Part shown: piece after piece, positions 15,926-24,980 of the stretch
Layout: every line of letters starts with the position of its first letter
Position numbering within the stretch: position 1 is the stretch's first letter
Position numbers and translations under genes: made by a program
Notes under the pieces: generated by a model
What the model was told of the DNA's origin: nothing
The model's input: only the letters and a program-made list of their open reading frames with translations
Database searches by the model: none
NCBI RefSeq assembly: GCF_016613415.1
Contig: NZ_JACWCT010000045.1
Coordinates: 1 to 37,150 of the forward strand
DNA from: Methylobacterium ajmalii
Lineage (GTDB): Bacteria > Pseudomonadota > Alphaproteobacteria > Rhizobiales > Beijerinckiaceae
Direction: 5' to 3'
Length of the DNA stretch: 37,150 nt

Positions 15926-15979
15926 CGAGGGGAGGGAAGGCGAGGCGAAGCGGGGGAAGGGGAGAGGAGGGGAGGGGAG
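15926..15979 (+). repeat. Purine-rich G-run tract upstream of repA
   Basis: About 54 bases of almost pure purine on the plus strand, including five or more runs of three to five G between 15930 and 15978. The composition allows G-quadruplex formation. The rest of the 309-base gap (15793-16101) has no gene that I can support. Confidence 0.5.
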
Positions 15980-16101
15980 CCGTCCGGCTCCGTCACCGCC
16001 GGATGTCCTGCTGGCGGGCGGCGCCCTCGCCGCCTCCCCGGGCACCGTCCCCCGCGGGCGGCCGCGGCGTCCGGCCGTTCGTCGCGTTCGGGCGCGCCGC
16101 T

Positions 16102-16896
16102 TCAGCATCCGGCCGCGGCGAGGGCGCCGTCCGCGGCGCGCGGCTCCGGGCCCTGCCCGAGATAGAGCCGCCGGATGTCGTCGCGGGCGCGCAGCGCCCG
16201 GGCGGGGCCCTCCAGGACCGAACGGCCGGTCTCCAGCACCACGCACCGATGGGCGTGGCGCAACGCCAGGGCGACGTTCTGCTCGGCCACCAGCAGCGTC
16301 AGGCCCTCGGCGCGGTTGAGGCCGACCAGGATGGCGTAGATCTCGTCGGTCACCTTCGGGGCGAGGCCCATCGACGGCTCGTCGAGGACGAGGAGGCGCG
16401 GGCGCCCCATCAGGGCGCGGCCGATCGCCGTCATCTGCTGCTCCCCGCCCGAGACGAGGCCCGCGGGCAGCCCGCGCTTCTGCGCGAGGCGCGGGAACAG
16501 GGCGTAGATCCGCTGGAGGTCCGCGCGCAAGTCGCTCCGGCCCGAGCCGCGGCCGAGACCGCCCGCGACCAGGTTCTCCTCGACGCTGAGGCTGCGGAAG
16601 CAGTGGCGCCCTTCCAGCACGCCGACGAGGCCGCCGCGCACCAGCGCGTCCGTGCGGGTGCGCGTCACGTCCCGTCCCGCATACGACACGCGGCCGGCGA
16701 CGATCCGCCCGCCGGAGGCGGGCAGGAGATGCGAAACCGCCCGGAGCAGCGTGGTCTTGCCGGCGCCGTTGGAGCCGGCAAGCGCGACGATCTCCCCCTC
16801 GCGCACCGTCAGGTCGACCCGGGACAGCGCCCTGACCCCGTCGCCGTAGACCGCCTCCAGCGCCTCGACGCGCAGGAGATCCCGCCCGGCGGTCAC
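16102..16896 (-). CDS. livF: Branched-chain amino acid-type ABC transporter ATPase LivF
   Basis: A 264-residue ABC ATPase of the LivF group. Walker A is GSNGAGKTT, the LivF-typical VGVLEGRHCFRSLSVEENL follows, the signature is VSGGEQQMTAIGRAL, Walker B is LLVLDEPSMGLAPK and the switch is LLVAEQNV. GTG 16896 overlaps the binding-protein stop (GTGA). It is the last gene of the livG-livH-livM-binding protein-livF operon. The C-terminal 20 residues are a GC-driven tail. Substrate is not fixed by this subunit. Confidence 0.85.
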   Translation of the reverse strand: MTAGRDLLRVEALEAVYGDGVRALSRVDLTVREGEIVALAGSNGAGKTTLLRAVSHLLPASGGRIVAGRVSYAGRDVTRTRTDALVRGGLVGVLEGRHCFRSLSVEENLVAGGLGRGSGRSDLRADLQRIYALFPRLAQKRGLPAGLVSGGEQQMTAIGRALMGRPRLLVLDEPSMGLAPKVTDEIYAILVGLNRAEGLTLLVAEQNVALALRHAHRCVVLETGRSVLEGPARALRARDDIRRLYLGQGPEPRAADGALAAAGC

Positions 16897-18254
16897 TTGA
16901 TGTCCGCCGCGGCGCGCTTGCCGGATTGGGCGTCCGCCCGCTCCTCGGCGGCGCAGTCCCGGGGCGTCAGGCCGTGCTCCTTGGCGTAGGCGGTCGAGGA
17001 GGCCTCGATGATCGGGCGCAGGGTCGCCCAGTCGGGCTTGATCCAGTCGGAGACGACGGTCCATTTCGCGCCGTCCCACTGCTGGAACGTGACGCGGCCC
17101 TCGCCCTCGTGGTTGGCGCAGGTGACGTTGATCGAGTGGAACAGCCCCTTGGCACCGAGGGCGGCGACCCGCGCCTCGTCGAGGCGCAGGTGCTCGAAGC
17201 CCCAGCGGACCTCGTCGCCGGTCAGCGTGCGGTGGCCGAACCTCTCCTGGGCGATCCGCACGGCCTCGACGTTCAGGATGCCGTTCAGCACGCCGAGATT
17301 GTGGTAGACGCTGCCGATCCGTTTCCGGTCGGCGAGGTTGCCCGCGCCCTTGTCGTAGACCGCGCGGACGATCTCCTGGATGACCGGGTACTGCGCGCCG
17401 GAGGCCTGGGTGGTGATGGCGACGTAGCCCTTGGCGGACTCGCCGGCCGGGATCACGTCCTCCTCGGAGTTGGACCAGACGTTGCCGACGATGCGGCCGG
17501 CGGGGAATCCGGTCTTCTGCGCCGTCTTGAGGGCGACGGGGTTCATCACCCCCCAGCCGCGCAGCACCACGTAATCCGGCTTCAGGCGACGGATGGCGAG
17601 CCACTGCGATTGCTGCTCGTTGCCGGGATGCGGCACCTCGATCTGCTCGACCTTGAAGCCGTAGCGCTTCGCCAGCAGGTCGTAGATCGGGATCGTCTCC
17701 TTGCCGTAGGGCGAGCCGTGGTAGAGCACCGCGATCGTCTTGCCCTTCAGCCTGTCGAGGCCGCCCTCGCGGCCGGCGAGGTATTCGACGATGCCGGAGG
17801 TCTCGCTATAGGGGTTGAGCAGCAGCGGGAAGACGTAGGGAAACACCCGCCCGTCGGTGGAATCGGTGCGGCCGTCGTTGATCGTGATCAGCGGCACCTT
17901 GTCGGCGGTGATGCGGTCGATCATCGCGTAGGCGATGCCGACCGAGAGCGGGTTCCAGGCCGCGATGCCGGGGCGCGACTTCAGCCGCTCGTAGACCTCG
18001 ACGCCCCGCTCCACCTCGTACTGGGTCTCGCCCTCGCTCCAGGTGAGCTTGACCCCGTTCACGCCGCCGTCGCGGCTGTTGACGAGGTTCAGGTAGTCGA
18101 TGAACCCGCCGAAGAAGCCCGTTCCCCCGGCGGCGTAGGGCCCGACGCGGTAGCTCTGGAGCGGGAAGTACTGCTCGGCAGCGGAGGCGCCGGCGCCGAG
18201 GGCGAGGAGGGCGGCGCCCGCCAGCAGGGCGCGGATCGGGGTCGTACGGGGCAT
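16893..18254 (-). CDS. Periplasmic substrate-binding protein of Liv-type ABC transporter
   Basis: A 453-residue binding protein with a Sec signal (LLAGAALLALGAGASAAE). Its two-lobed periplasmic-binding fold resembles the LivJ/Peripla_BP_6 group: VNGVKLTWSEGETQYEVERGVEVYERL, KGKTIAVLYHGSPYGKETIPIYDLLAKRYGF and VVLRGWGVMNPVALKTAQKTGFP. It is some 80 residues longer than LivJ, with a late Cys-containing segment (NVTCANHEGEGRVTFQQW) and a charged C-terminus. Together with the strong AT-rich promoter upstream, this suggests a specialised ligand rather than leucine. Start ATG 18254; 41 bases after livM. Confidence 0.8.
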   Translation of the reverse strand: MPRTTPIRALLAGAALLALGAGASAAEQYFPLQSYRVGPYAAGGTGFFGGFIDYLNLVNSRDGGVNGVKLTWSEGETQYEVERGVEVYERLKSRPGIAAWNPLSVGIAYAMIDRITADKVPLITINDGRTDSTDGRVFPYVFPLLLNPYSETSGIVEYLAGREGGLDRLKGKTIAVLYHGSPYGKETIPIYDLLAKRYGFKVEQIEVPHPGNEQQSQWLAIRRLKPDYVVLRGWGVMNPVALKTAQKTGFPAGRIVGNVWSNSEEDVIPAGESAKGYVAITTQASGAQYPVIQEIVRAVYDKGAGNLADRKRIGSVYHNLGVLNGILNVEAVRIAQERFGHRTLTGDEVRWGFEHLRLDEARVAALGAKGLFHSINVTCANHEGEGRVTFQQWDGAKWTVVSDWIKPDWATLRPIIEASSTAYAKEHGLTPRDCAAEERADAQSGKRAAADIK

Positions 18255-18295
18255 CGGGGAAAATCTCCGTCGGGAATGGGAGCGGGGAGGGCGGG

Positions 18296-19363
18296 TCAGG
18301 CCGGGACGCGCCGGGGGCGGTCGAATAGCCGGGTGAAGAGGCGGTCGAGAAGGGCGCTGAGGCCGGCCGGCTCGCGGATCAGGACGGCGACGATGAGCGC
18401 GCCGAGCACGATGCGCTGGACCATCTCCAGCGTGCCGGAATCGAAGCCGTCGCCGAGGAGGGCGGCCCCGAGCCGCGACAGGACCAGCGGCAGCACGACG
18501 ATGAAGCCCGCGCCCAGGAAGGCGCCCCGCAGGGTGCCGAGCCCGCCGATGATGACGATGAACAGGATCTGGAACGAGCGGTCGAGGTTGAACCCCGCCG
18601 GCTCCACGGTGCGCAGGTAGGCGAAGGCCCACAGCACCCCGGCGACCCCGACGACGAAGGAGGACAGCGCGAAGGCGAGGAGCTTGGTGCGCGCCACCCT
18701 CACGCCGACGATGCGCGCCGCCGTCTCCTGGTCGCGGATCGCCACGAGGTCGCGCCCGGTCGGCGAGCGCACCAGGCGCCAGGCGGCGAACGTGAGGAGC
18801 GAGACGACGACGAGCGAGACCGCGTAGCGCCCGCGAGCGTCCTCGAACGACCATCCGGCCAGGACGAGGCGCGGGGCGCCGATCACGCCCGACGGGCTGT
18901 CGTTCGACAGCCACCCGATGCGGTTGAGCGCCCAGGCGACGAAGAACTGCGCGGCGAGCGTCGAGACCGCGAGGTAGAACCCCCGCAGCCGCAGGGCGGG
19001 CAGCCCCGCGACGAGCCCGGCCGCCGCCGCGGCGAGCCCCCCGCCGAGGAACGCGGCCGGCAGGGGCAGGCCGGGGACGCGCAGGGACAGGTTGAAGGCG
19101 GCGTAGGCCCCGACCGCCATGAAGGCGGCCGAGCCCAGGGACAGGAGGCCGGCATAGCCGACGAGCAGGTTGAGCCCGAGCCCCGCGAGGGCGAGCGCCA
19201 GGAAGGGCGTGAGGATCGCTTCGAGCAGGTAGTCCCCGGCGACGAGCGGCACGAGCCCGTAGGCGAGGGCGAGGAGCAGCCCGATCCCGGCCGGTCCGGA
19301 CAGGCGCCGGAACCGTGCGGGATGGGGAAGAGCGGTCATGGGTGTGTTCATGGGAGTGCTCAC
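18296..19363 (-). CDS. livM: Branched-chain amino acid-type ABC permease LivM
   Basis: A 355-residue permease with about nine membrane helices. It has the LivM-type sequence LGLNLLVGYAGLLSLGSAAFMAVGAYAAF and the late loop IGGLGTLRGAFLGAGFIVVLPL. Start taken as GTG 19363, with GAGGG nine bases upstream; in-frame ATGs at 19351 and 19339 are alternatives. It follows livH by four bases. Confidence 0.85.
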   Translation of the reverse strand: MSTPMNTPMTALPHPARFRRLSGPAGIGLLLALAYGLVPLVAGDYLLEAILTPFLALALAGLGLNLLVGYAGLLSLGSAAFMAVGAYAAFNLSLRVPGLPLPAAFLGGGLAAAAAGLVAGLPALRLRGFYLAVSTLAAQFFVAWALNRIGWLSNDSPSGVIGAPRLVLAGWSFEDARGRYAVSLVVVSLLTFAAWRLVRSPTGRDLVAIRDQETAARIVGVRVARTKLLAFALSSFVVGVAGVLWAFAYLRTVEPAGFNLDRSFQILFIVIIGGLGTLRGAFLGAGFIVVLPLVLSRLGAALLGDGFDSGTLEMVQRIVLGALIVAVLIREPAGLSALLDRLFTRLFDRPRRVPA

Positions 19364-19367
19364 GGGA

Positions 19368-20261
19368 TCACGCCCTCTCGACGCTGCGCCGGCCGAACAG
19401 GCCGGCCGGGCGGACGAGCAGCAGGGCGAGCGCCGCCACGTAGGCGAACCAGCCCTCGATGCCGCCGCCGATCACCGGGCCGAGATAGACCTCCGCCAGC
19501 TTCTCGGCGGCGCCGACGATCAGCCCGGCCACGATGGCCCCGGCGATGGAATCGAACCCGCCCAGCACGAGCACCGGAAGCGCCTTGAGCACCACGAGGG
19601 AGAGGGAGAACTGCACCCCGAGACGTGCCCCCCAGAGCAGCCCGGCGACCAGGGCGACGACGCCGGAGGCGATCCACACCGCCGACCAGATCCGCGGCAG
19701 GCGAAGCCCGATGCCGAGCGCCGCCAGCGGGTCGTCGGCCACCGCCCGGAAGGCGAGGCCGGTGCGGGTGGTGTGGAAGAACAGGGTGAGCACCGCCACC
19801 AGAACCCCGGCGATCGCCGCGGCGACGAGGTCGAACCGGCTCACCAGGACGCCGCCGAATTCGAGCGGCGTGTCGTCGATGCCGAGATCGAGCGCGTGGA
19901 CCTGCGTGCCCCAGGCGAGCTGTGCCGCGCCCTCGATGACGTAGGCGACGCCCAGCGTCGCCATGAACAGGGTGATGGGCGGCTGGTTCACCAGCGGGCG
20001 CAGCACCGCCCGCTCGACGGCGAGGCCGACCAGCGCCATCACGGCGAGCGTCGCCGCGAAGGCCGCCGGGACGGGCAATCCCCGCTCGACCAGGCTGACG
20101 AAGGTCAGCGCCGCGAACAGCACCATCGCCCCTTGCGCGAAGTTGAGCACGCCCGAGGTCTTGTAGATCAGCACGAAGCCGATCGCCACGAGGGCGTACA
20201 TCACGCCCGACAGAAGGCCGCCGACGACGACCTCGACGAAGAACGAGACGTCGGGGCTCAT
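19368..20261 (-). CDS. livH: Branched-chain amino acid-type ABC permease LivH
   Basis: A 297-residue permease with about eight membrane helices. The family features are LLSGVMYALVAIGFVLIYKTSGVLNFAQGAMVLF at the start and FDSIAGAIVAGLIVGAAEKLAE near the end. ATG 20261 overlaps the livG stop (ATGA). It works with LivM as the channel of the operon's transporter. Confidence 0.87.
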   Translation of the reverse strand: MSPDVSFFVEVVVGGLLSGVMYALVAIGFVLIYKTSGVLNFAQGAMVLFAALTFVSLVERGLPVPAAFAATLAVMALVGLAVERAVLRPLVNQPPITLFMATLGVAYVIEGAAQLAWGTQVHALDLGIDDTPLEFGGVLVSRFDLVAAAIAGVLVAVLTLFFHTTRTGLAFRAVADDPLAALGIGLRLPRIWSAVWIASGVVALVAGLLWGARLGVQFSLSLVVLKALPVLVLGGFDSIAGAIVAGLIVGAAEKLAEVYLGPVIGGGIEGWFAYVAALALLLVRPAGLFGRRSVERA

Positions 20262-21181
20262 GCCGCCTCTCCCGCGTGCTCGTCGCCGCCGAGATAGGCG
20301 GCGATCACCGCCGGGTCGGCCTGGACCTGCGCCGGGGTGCCGTGGGCGATCCGGCGCCCGTGATCCAGCACGGTGACGCGGTCCGAGAGGCGCATGACGA
20401 CGCCGATATCGTGCTCGATCAGCACGATTGCGCTGCCGAGGCGCTCCCGCGCCTCCCGGATGAAGCGGCTCATCTGCGCCTTCTCGGTGGCGGTCATGCC
20501 GGCCATCGGCTCGTCGAGGAGCAGGAGGCGCGGCCGCGCGACCAGCGCCCGGGCGAGCTCGACCCGCTCCTGCACGCCGAACGGCAGGGTCCCGGCCGGC
20601 CTGCCGGCCATCGCGGCGAGGTCGAGGTCGGCCATCACCTCCGCGGCCCGCGCCCGGTGGGCTTGCGCCTCGCGCCTTGCATGCGGCAAGCCGAGCGCTT
20701 GCGCGGCAAATCCCGCCCGCTGCGCGCCGGCAAGGCCGGAGAGCACGTTATCGAGAACGCTCAAGCCCTTGAACAGGGCGAGGTTCTGGAACGTCCGCGC
20801 GACCCCGAGGGCGGCGAGGCGCCCCGCCGGGACGGTCGAGAAGGTCGCCTCGCCGATCCGCACGCGGCCGGATTGCGGGACGTAGAGGCCGCTGATCGCG
20901 TTGATCAGCGAGGACTTGCCGGCACCGTTCGGGCCGATCACCGCGTGGATCTCGCCGGGTTCGACCGCGAGGTCGATCGCCTCGAACGCTGTCGTGCCGC
21001 CGAAGGTCAGCGTGAGGCCCTCGACGGCCAGGATGGCGGAGCCGGCAGGCGGCGCGGATCGCGCCGGCGCCGCGGCCAGGGCCCGCGCGCGGCGCCGCGG
21101 AGCGGCGCGGCCGGGCAGGGGCGCCACCCGCCTCAAGGCGGACGGCAGCCAGGACGAGTGCGGTGGGGCGGACGAGACCAT
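20258..21181 (-). CDS. livG: Branched-chain amino acid-type ABC transporter ATPase LivG
   Basis: A 307-residue ABC ATPase of the LivG group. Walker A is GPNGAGKSS, then VARTFQNLALFKGLSVLDNVL, the signature is the degenerate LPFGVQERVELARAL, Walker B is LLLLDEPMAGM and the switch is VLIEHDIGVV. About 45 basic and Ala-rich residues precede the domain. ATG 21181 is chosen; an in-frame TTG at 21250 would add 23 more residues but lies closer to the promoter. First gene of the liv operon. Confidence 0.83.
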   Translation of the reverse strand: MVSSAPPHSSWLPSALRRVAPLPGRAAPRRRARALAAAPARSAPPAGSAILAVEGLTLTFGGTTAFEAIDLAVEPGEIHAVIGPNGAGKSSLINAISGLYVPQSGRVRIGEATFSTVPAGRLAALGVARTFQNLALFKGLSVLDNVLSGLAGAQRAGFAAQALGLPHARREAQAHRARAAEVMADLDLAAMAGRPAGTLPFGVQERVELARALVARPRLLLLDEPMAGMTATEKAQMSRFIREARERLGSAIVLIEHDIGVVMRLSDRVTVLDHGRRIAHGTPAQVQADPAVIAAYLGGDEHAGEAA

Positions 21182-21277
21182 CGCTCCGGCAGCTTCCTGT
21201 TCAAGCAGAGATGTGCGAAAGCTGGGATCGATTGCCGCGCGAGGCGTCAATGCAATCGATATTAGCTGATATGTATG

Positions 21278-21306
21278 ATTTAACGGTCGCTTCGACGCAC
21301 TGTCAA
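21278..21306 (-). promoter_or_regulatory. Sigma-70-type promoter of the liv operon
   Basis: On the minus strand TTGACA (21306-21301), a 17-base spacer and TTAAAT (21283-21278) lie about 97 bases before livG ATG. The -35 is a perfect consensus and the surrounding 21240-21390 is conspicuously A/T-rich for this window. Nothing coding was found between livG and the ATPase gene ending at 21604 (421 bases). Confidence 0.65.
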
Positions 21307-21545
21307 AAGCATTGAACGCTCTTTTTCAGCGCGTTCCTGCATCGATTTTTTCGCGGCTGCCGTACCGAAAGGGAGATTTCGTCTGTCGCCCGGCGGCGGC
21401 GGCGCCGCGGCGGCCGGCCGGTGGGCCCGGATCCGCTCCGGAGCGACGGGACCCTCGACCGGGAATGGTGTGCGAGCCGGGGCCCGGCCCGTCGATCGCG
21501 GCACCGGACGGCGCGGTTCGGCCCCGCGGTCGGCGTCGGATCCGG

Positions 21546-21599
21546 GCGCGCCGTCACGCCTCCGGGCGGCGGCACGGCGCGCGGACACCGTCCGGAGGC
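21546..21599 (-). terminator. Interleaved inverted repeats 3' of the BMP transporter operon
   Basis: GCGCGCCGT (21546-21554) pairs with ACGGCGCGC (21574-21582), and GCCTCCGG (21558-21565) pairs with CCGGAGGC (21592-21599). The two stems overlap, so they are alternatives or a pseudoknot. They start a few bases after the ATPase stop on the minus strand, a position that suits a terminator. High GC makes chance pairing possible. Confidence 0.3.
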
Positions 21600-21603
21600 G
21601 GCC

Positions 21604-23121
21604 TCAATGGTGCCCGGCCATGTGGCGGCCGATCGCCCCGATCTCGGCCTCGGCCGCCGTGGTCTCGTAGACGAGGCGGCCCTCCGACATCACCAGGATG
21701 CGGTCGGAGAGCTCGAGGATCTCGTCGAGGTCCTCGCTGATCAGCAGCACCGCAGTGCCGCCGTTGCGCGCGGCCACGATGCGCGAACGGATGTCCGATA
21801 CCGCCGCGAAATCGAGGCCGAAGCAGGGATTGACCACGATCAGGAGATCGACCGGGTCGGTCAGTTCGCGGGCGAGCACGGCGCGCTGGACGTTGCCGCC
21901 CGACAAGGTGGCGATCGGCGCCTCGGCCGAGGCGGTCTTGACCCCGAACCGGGCGATGAGGTCGCGTGCGCGTCGGCGCAGGCCGCCCGTGTCGAGCCAG
22001 AAGCCGGTGCGTCCGTCGGTCCGCCGGTCGAAGGCACGAAACCCGATATTCTCGGCCACCGACATTTGCGGGGCGCAGGCGTTGCGGAGGGGCTCCTCGG
22101 GGATGAAGCGGACCCGGCGGCTCCGGCTCTCGGCCCGGGTTCCGGCATAAGGAGCGCCCGCCACCGCGACGCGGCCGCCGGTGGCGCGGACCTGGCCGCC
22201 GAGCACGTCGGCCAGCTCCTTCTGGCCGTTGCCGGAGACACCCGCGATCCCGACGATCTCCCGGGCCCGCACGCTCAAGGAGTCGATCGCGATGCGGCGG
22301 AGGCCCGACGGGTCGGTGGCGGTGACGCCGTCGAGCTGCAGCACGGTCCGGTCCGGATCGGGCGACCCGGAGCGGGCCGCGACCGTGCGGATCCGGCGCT
22401 CGCCCATCATCATCGCCGCCATGTCGTCGCGCGAGACCGCCCCGACCGCCCCGCCGCCGGCGAGCCGTCCGCGGCGCAGCACGCTGAAGGAGCGGGCGAA
22501 GGTCTCGACCTCGCGGAACTTGTGGCTGATCATCAGCACGGTCAGCGCCCCGGCATCGGTCATGCCGCGCAGCAAGCCCAGCACCTCCTCGGCTTCCGCC
22601 GGGGTGAGCACCGAGGTCGGCTCGTCGAGGATCAGGAACCGGGCCTTCAGCGAGAGCTGCTTGACGATCTCGAGCTTCTGCTTCTCGCCGGCCGAGAGCG
22701 TCGCGACCGGCCGGTCGAGGTCGAGGCGGAACGGCATCCCGGCCATGAAGGCCGCGAGCGCCGCCCGCTCCCGGCCCCAGTCGATGAGGCGCGGCACGTC
22801 GGCCCGGGCGATCACCAGGTTCTCGGCTCCGGTGAGCGAGGGCACCAGGGTGAAGTGCTGGTAGACCATGCCGAGCCCCTGGGCTTGGGCCGCCTTCGGG
22901 CCGGCGATCGCGACCTCGCGGTTGTCGACGAGCAGGCTGCCACTGGTCGGGGCGTAGAAGCCCATGATGCATTTCACGAGGGTCGACTTGCCGGCCCCGT
23001 TCTCGCCCAGGAGCGCGTGGAAGCCGCCGGCCTCGATCTTGATCGAGACGTCGTCGAGGGCCGCGAAGGCGCCGAAGCGCTTCGTCATGCCGATGGTCTC
23101 GATCGGGAGGGCGGCGCTCAT
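21604..23121 (-). CDS. BMP/nucleoside-type ABC transporter ATPase (two ATPase domains)
   Basis: A 505-residue duplicated ABC ATPase of the sugar/nucleoside (RbsA/YufO/NupO) type. Domain 1 has intact Walker [10 protein letters not shown], signature [15 protein letters not shown] and Walker [10 protein letters not shown]. Domain 2 has a degenerate Walker A (GVSGNGQKE) and Walker B ([12 protein letters not shown]) with signature [15 protein letters not shown], as is usual for the class. ATG 23121 overlaps the stop of the cysteine hydrolase gene (ATGA), so hydrolase and transporter are translationally coupled. It completes the transporter formed by the two permeases and the BMP binding protein in the same operon. 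Confidence 0.87.
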   Translation of the reverse strand: MSAALPIETIGMTKRFGAFAALDDVSIKIEAGGFHALLGENGAGKSTLVKCIMGFYAPTSGSLLVDNREVAIAGPKAAQAQGLGMVYQHFTLVPSLTGAENLVIARADVPRLIDWGRERAALAAFMAGMPFRLDLDRPVATLSAGEKQKLEIVKQLSLKARFLILDEPTSVLTPAEAEEVLGLLRGMTDAGALTVLMISHKFREVETFARSFSVLRRGRLAGGGAVGAVSRDDMAAMMMGERRIRTVAARSGSPDPDRTVLQLDGVTATDPSGLRRIAIDSLSVRAREIVGIAGVSGNGQKELADVLGGQVRATGGRVAVAGAPYAGTRAESRSRRVRFIPEEPLRNACAPQMSVAENIGFRAFDRRTDGRTGFWLDTGGLRRRARDLIARFGVKTASAEAPIATLSGGNVQRAVLARELTDPVDLLIVVNPCFGLDFAAVSDIRSRIVAARNGGTAVLLISEDLDEILELSDRILVMSEGRLVYETTAAEAEIGAIGRHMAGHH

Positions 23122-23825
23122 GACCCGAGCGCCGCCAGGATCGCCGCCGACGTGGCGACCGCGCCGAACACCCCGCCCTGCATCGTGACCATCTTCAGCG
23201 CCGCCGCGTGGTTGCCGGGATCGGTCGCGGCGGTCGCATCCGAGACGATGACGCATTCGAAGCCCCGGTCGTTGGCCTCGCGCATCGTGGTGTGGACGCA
23301 GACGTCGGTGGTGATCCCGGTGAGGATCAGGTTGCGGATGCCGCGCCGGGTGAGGATCAGTTCGAGGTCGGTGGCGCAGAACGAGCCCTTGCCGGGCTTG
23401 TCGATGATCGGCTCGCCGGGGAGCGGCGCCAGTTCCGGGATGATCTCCCAGCCCGGCTCGCCCCGCACCAGCACCCGCCCGCAGGGGCCGGGATCGCCGA
23501 TGCCGGCGCCGATCCGGCGCGAGCGCCAGCGCTTGTTCGCCGGCAGGTCGGCGAGGTCCGGCCGGTGGCCCTCCCGGGTGTGGATGACGGGGTAACCCTT
23601 CGCCCGCGCCTCCGCGAGCAGCCGGCCGATCGGCCCGATCGGGGCGCGGGTGAGGCCCAGGTCGTACCCCATCGCGTCGACATAGCCGCCCTTGCCGCAG
23701 AAATCGGTCTGCATGTCGATGATGACGAGCGCCGTCGTCTGCGGTGAGAGGCTGCCGTCGAAGGGCCAGGGATAGGGCTCGGCGACGACGAAGGTGCCGG
23801 GGGCGGAACGGTCAGCGCCGCTCAC
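23118..23825 (-). CDS. biuH: Isochorismatase-like cysteine hydrolase, biuret hydrolase-like
   Basis: A 235-residue isochorismatase-like amidohydrolase with the Asp37-Lys143-Cys176 triad ([28 protein letters not shown]). From memory it closely matches Rhizobium leguminosarum biuret hydrolase (triad Asp36/Lys142/Cys175). Shared stretches include [42 protein letters not shown] and [14 protein letters not shown]. That enzyme turns biuret into allophanate and ammonia. GTG 23825 overlaps the formamidase stop (GTGA), and its own stop overlaps the transporter ATPase start. No allophanate hydrolase is in the window, so the true substrate could be another ureide or carbamoyl amide. The gene symbol is by similarity only. 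Confidence 0.75.
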   Translation of the reverse strand: MSGADRSAPGTFVVAEPYPWPFDGSLSPQTTALVIIDMQTDFCGKGGYVDAMGYDLGLTRAPIGPIGRLLAEARAKGYPVIHTREGHRPDLADLPANKRWRSRRIGAGIGDPGPCGRVLVRGEPGWEIIPELAPLPGEPIIDKPGKGSFCATDLELILTRRGIRNLILTGITTDVCVHTTMREANDRGFECVIVSDATAATDPGNHAAALKMVTMQGGVFGAVATSAAILAALGS

Positions 23826-24847
23826 TCCGCCGCCTCCTTCGCGCCCGGCGCACCGGGCCGGTACGTCCGCGTCGGCGCCGGGATCCCGCAGGAGGTGCCG
23901 TCGGTGATCCGCACCTCCGCTTCCCAGGGCAGCCGGTATCGGCCGGCGGCGAGGTCGTGCATGTAGGTATAGGGACAGTCGCCGGCGCCACCCTTCACGG
24001 CGGCGTAGCCGCGATGGCCGAGCTGGTAGATGTTGTTCTCGACGCCCCAGTGCCGGCGCGCCTCGCGCACCAGGTCGGGCCGCACCTCGGCGGTGATGAT
24101 CTCGTCGGGCCGGCCGGAGGTGCCGTGGGCGATGATCGTGCCGTCGAAATTGACGACCATGCCCTCGCCCATCGAATCGAAGGTGCCGTCCGAGCCGCAC
24201 ATGCAGACGTTGGCGGTCACCATCAGGTTGCAGAAGGCGTTGGACTGGTTGGTGAAGCGCCAGGCCTCGCGGATCGGCGCGGTATAGCCCGCCGTCCGGA
24301 GCATGATCTCGGCGCCCTTGTAGGCGCATTCGCGCGCCATCTCGGGAAACATGCCGTCGTGGCAGATGATGAGGGCGAGCTTGGCGCCCTTCGGCCCGTC
24401 GATCACCGGGATTCCGGTGTCGCCCGGCTCCCACGGCTCGACCGGCACCCAGGGGTGCATCTTGCGATAGTAGAGCCGCAGCTCGCCGGTGTCGTCGATG
24501 ATGAGCCCGACATTGTACGGGTTGCCGGCGGGGTTGAACTCCATGATGGAGAAGCAGCCCCAGATTTTGTTGTCGATGCAGGCCTGCTTGAAGGCCGCGA
24601 CCTCCGGGCCGTCGAGGCGGCACAGGATCTCGGGCTTGGTATCCATCGACAGGCCGTGCAGGGCGTATTCGGGGAAGACCACGAGGTCCATCCCGGCGAG
24701 GTTCGCCCGCGCCTTGCCCACCAGCGCGACGATGCGGGCGGTCTGGGCGGCGAGGTCGGCCGGCGTCGCGACGACCGGCAATTGCAGCTGCACGAGGCCG
24801 ATGACGACGCCGTCCGGCGCCTTGTTCAATCCGCCGAGGCCGTTCAT
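23822..24847 (-). CDS. amiF: Formamidase-like nitrilase-superfamily amidase
   Basis: A 341-residue nitrilase-superfamily amidase close in length to Helicobacter AmiF (334). The catalytic set is Glu60 (FPEYALHG), Lys129 (YRKMHPW), Glu137 (PVEPWEPG) and Cys162 ([10 protein letters not shown]). Further AmiF-like stretches are [40 protein letters not shown] and [15 protein letters not shown]. AmiF releases formate and ammonia from formamide; the EPW and CHDG forms favour it over aliphatic amidase AmiE. AAAGGGAG precedes ATG 24847. Enclosed in an ABC importer operon and overlapping the biuret-hydrolase-like gene, it probably acts on a product of the imported compound. Confidence 0.8.
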   Translation of the reverse strand: MNGLGGLNKAPDGVVIGLVQLQLPVVATPADLAAQTARIVALVGKARANLAGMDLVVFPEYALHGLSMDTKPEILCRLDGPEVAAFKQACIDNKIWGCFSIMEFNPAGNPYNVGLIIDDTGELRLYYRKMHPWVPVEPWEPGDTGIPVIDGPKGAKLALIICHDGMFPEMARECAYKGAEIMLRTAGYTAPIREAWRFTNQSNAFCNLMVTANVCMCGSDGTFDSMGEGMVVNFDGTIIAHGTSGRPDEIITAEVRPDLVREARRHWGVENNIYQLGHRGYAAVKGGAGDCPYTYMHDLAAGRYRLPWEAEVRITDGTSCGIPAPTRTYRPGAPGAKEAAE

Positions 24848-24980
24848 GCAAGACTCCCTTTCCTTTGCGCTCCTGCTTCGACACGGCGATGCAGCAGCGT
24901 TCGGCGCGTCAGGTCCGGCGCCCCTTCGGGCTTGCCCGGCATTCTCGACCGAAGCCGTCCGACCACGCCGCGAGTTGCGT

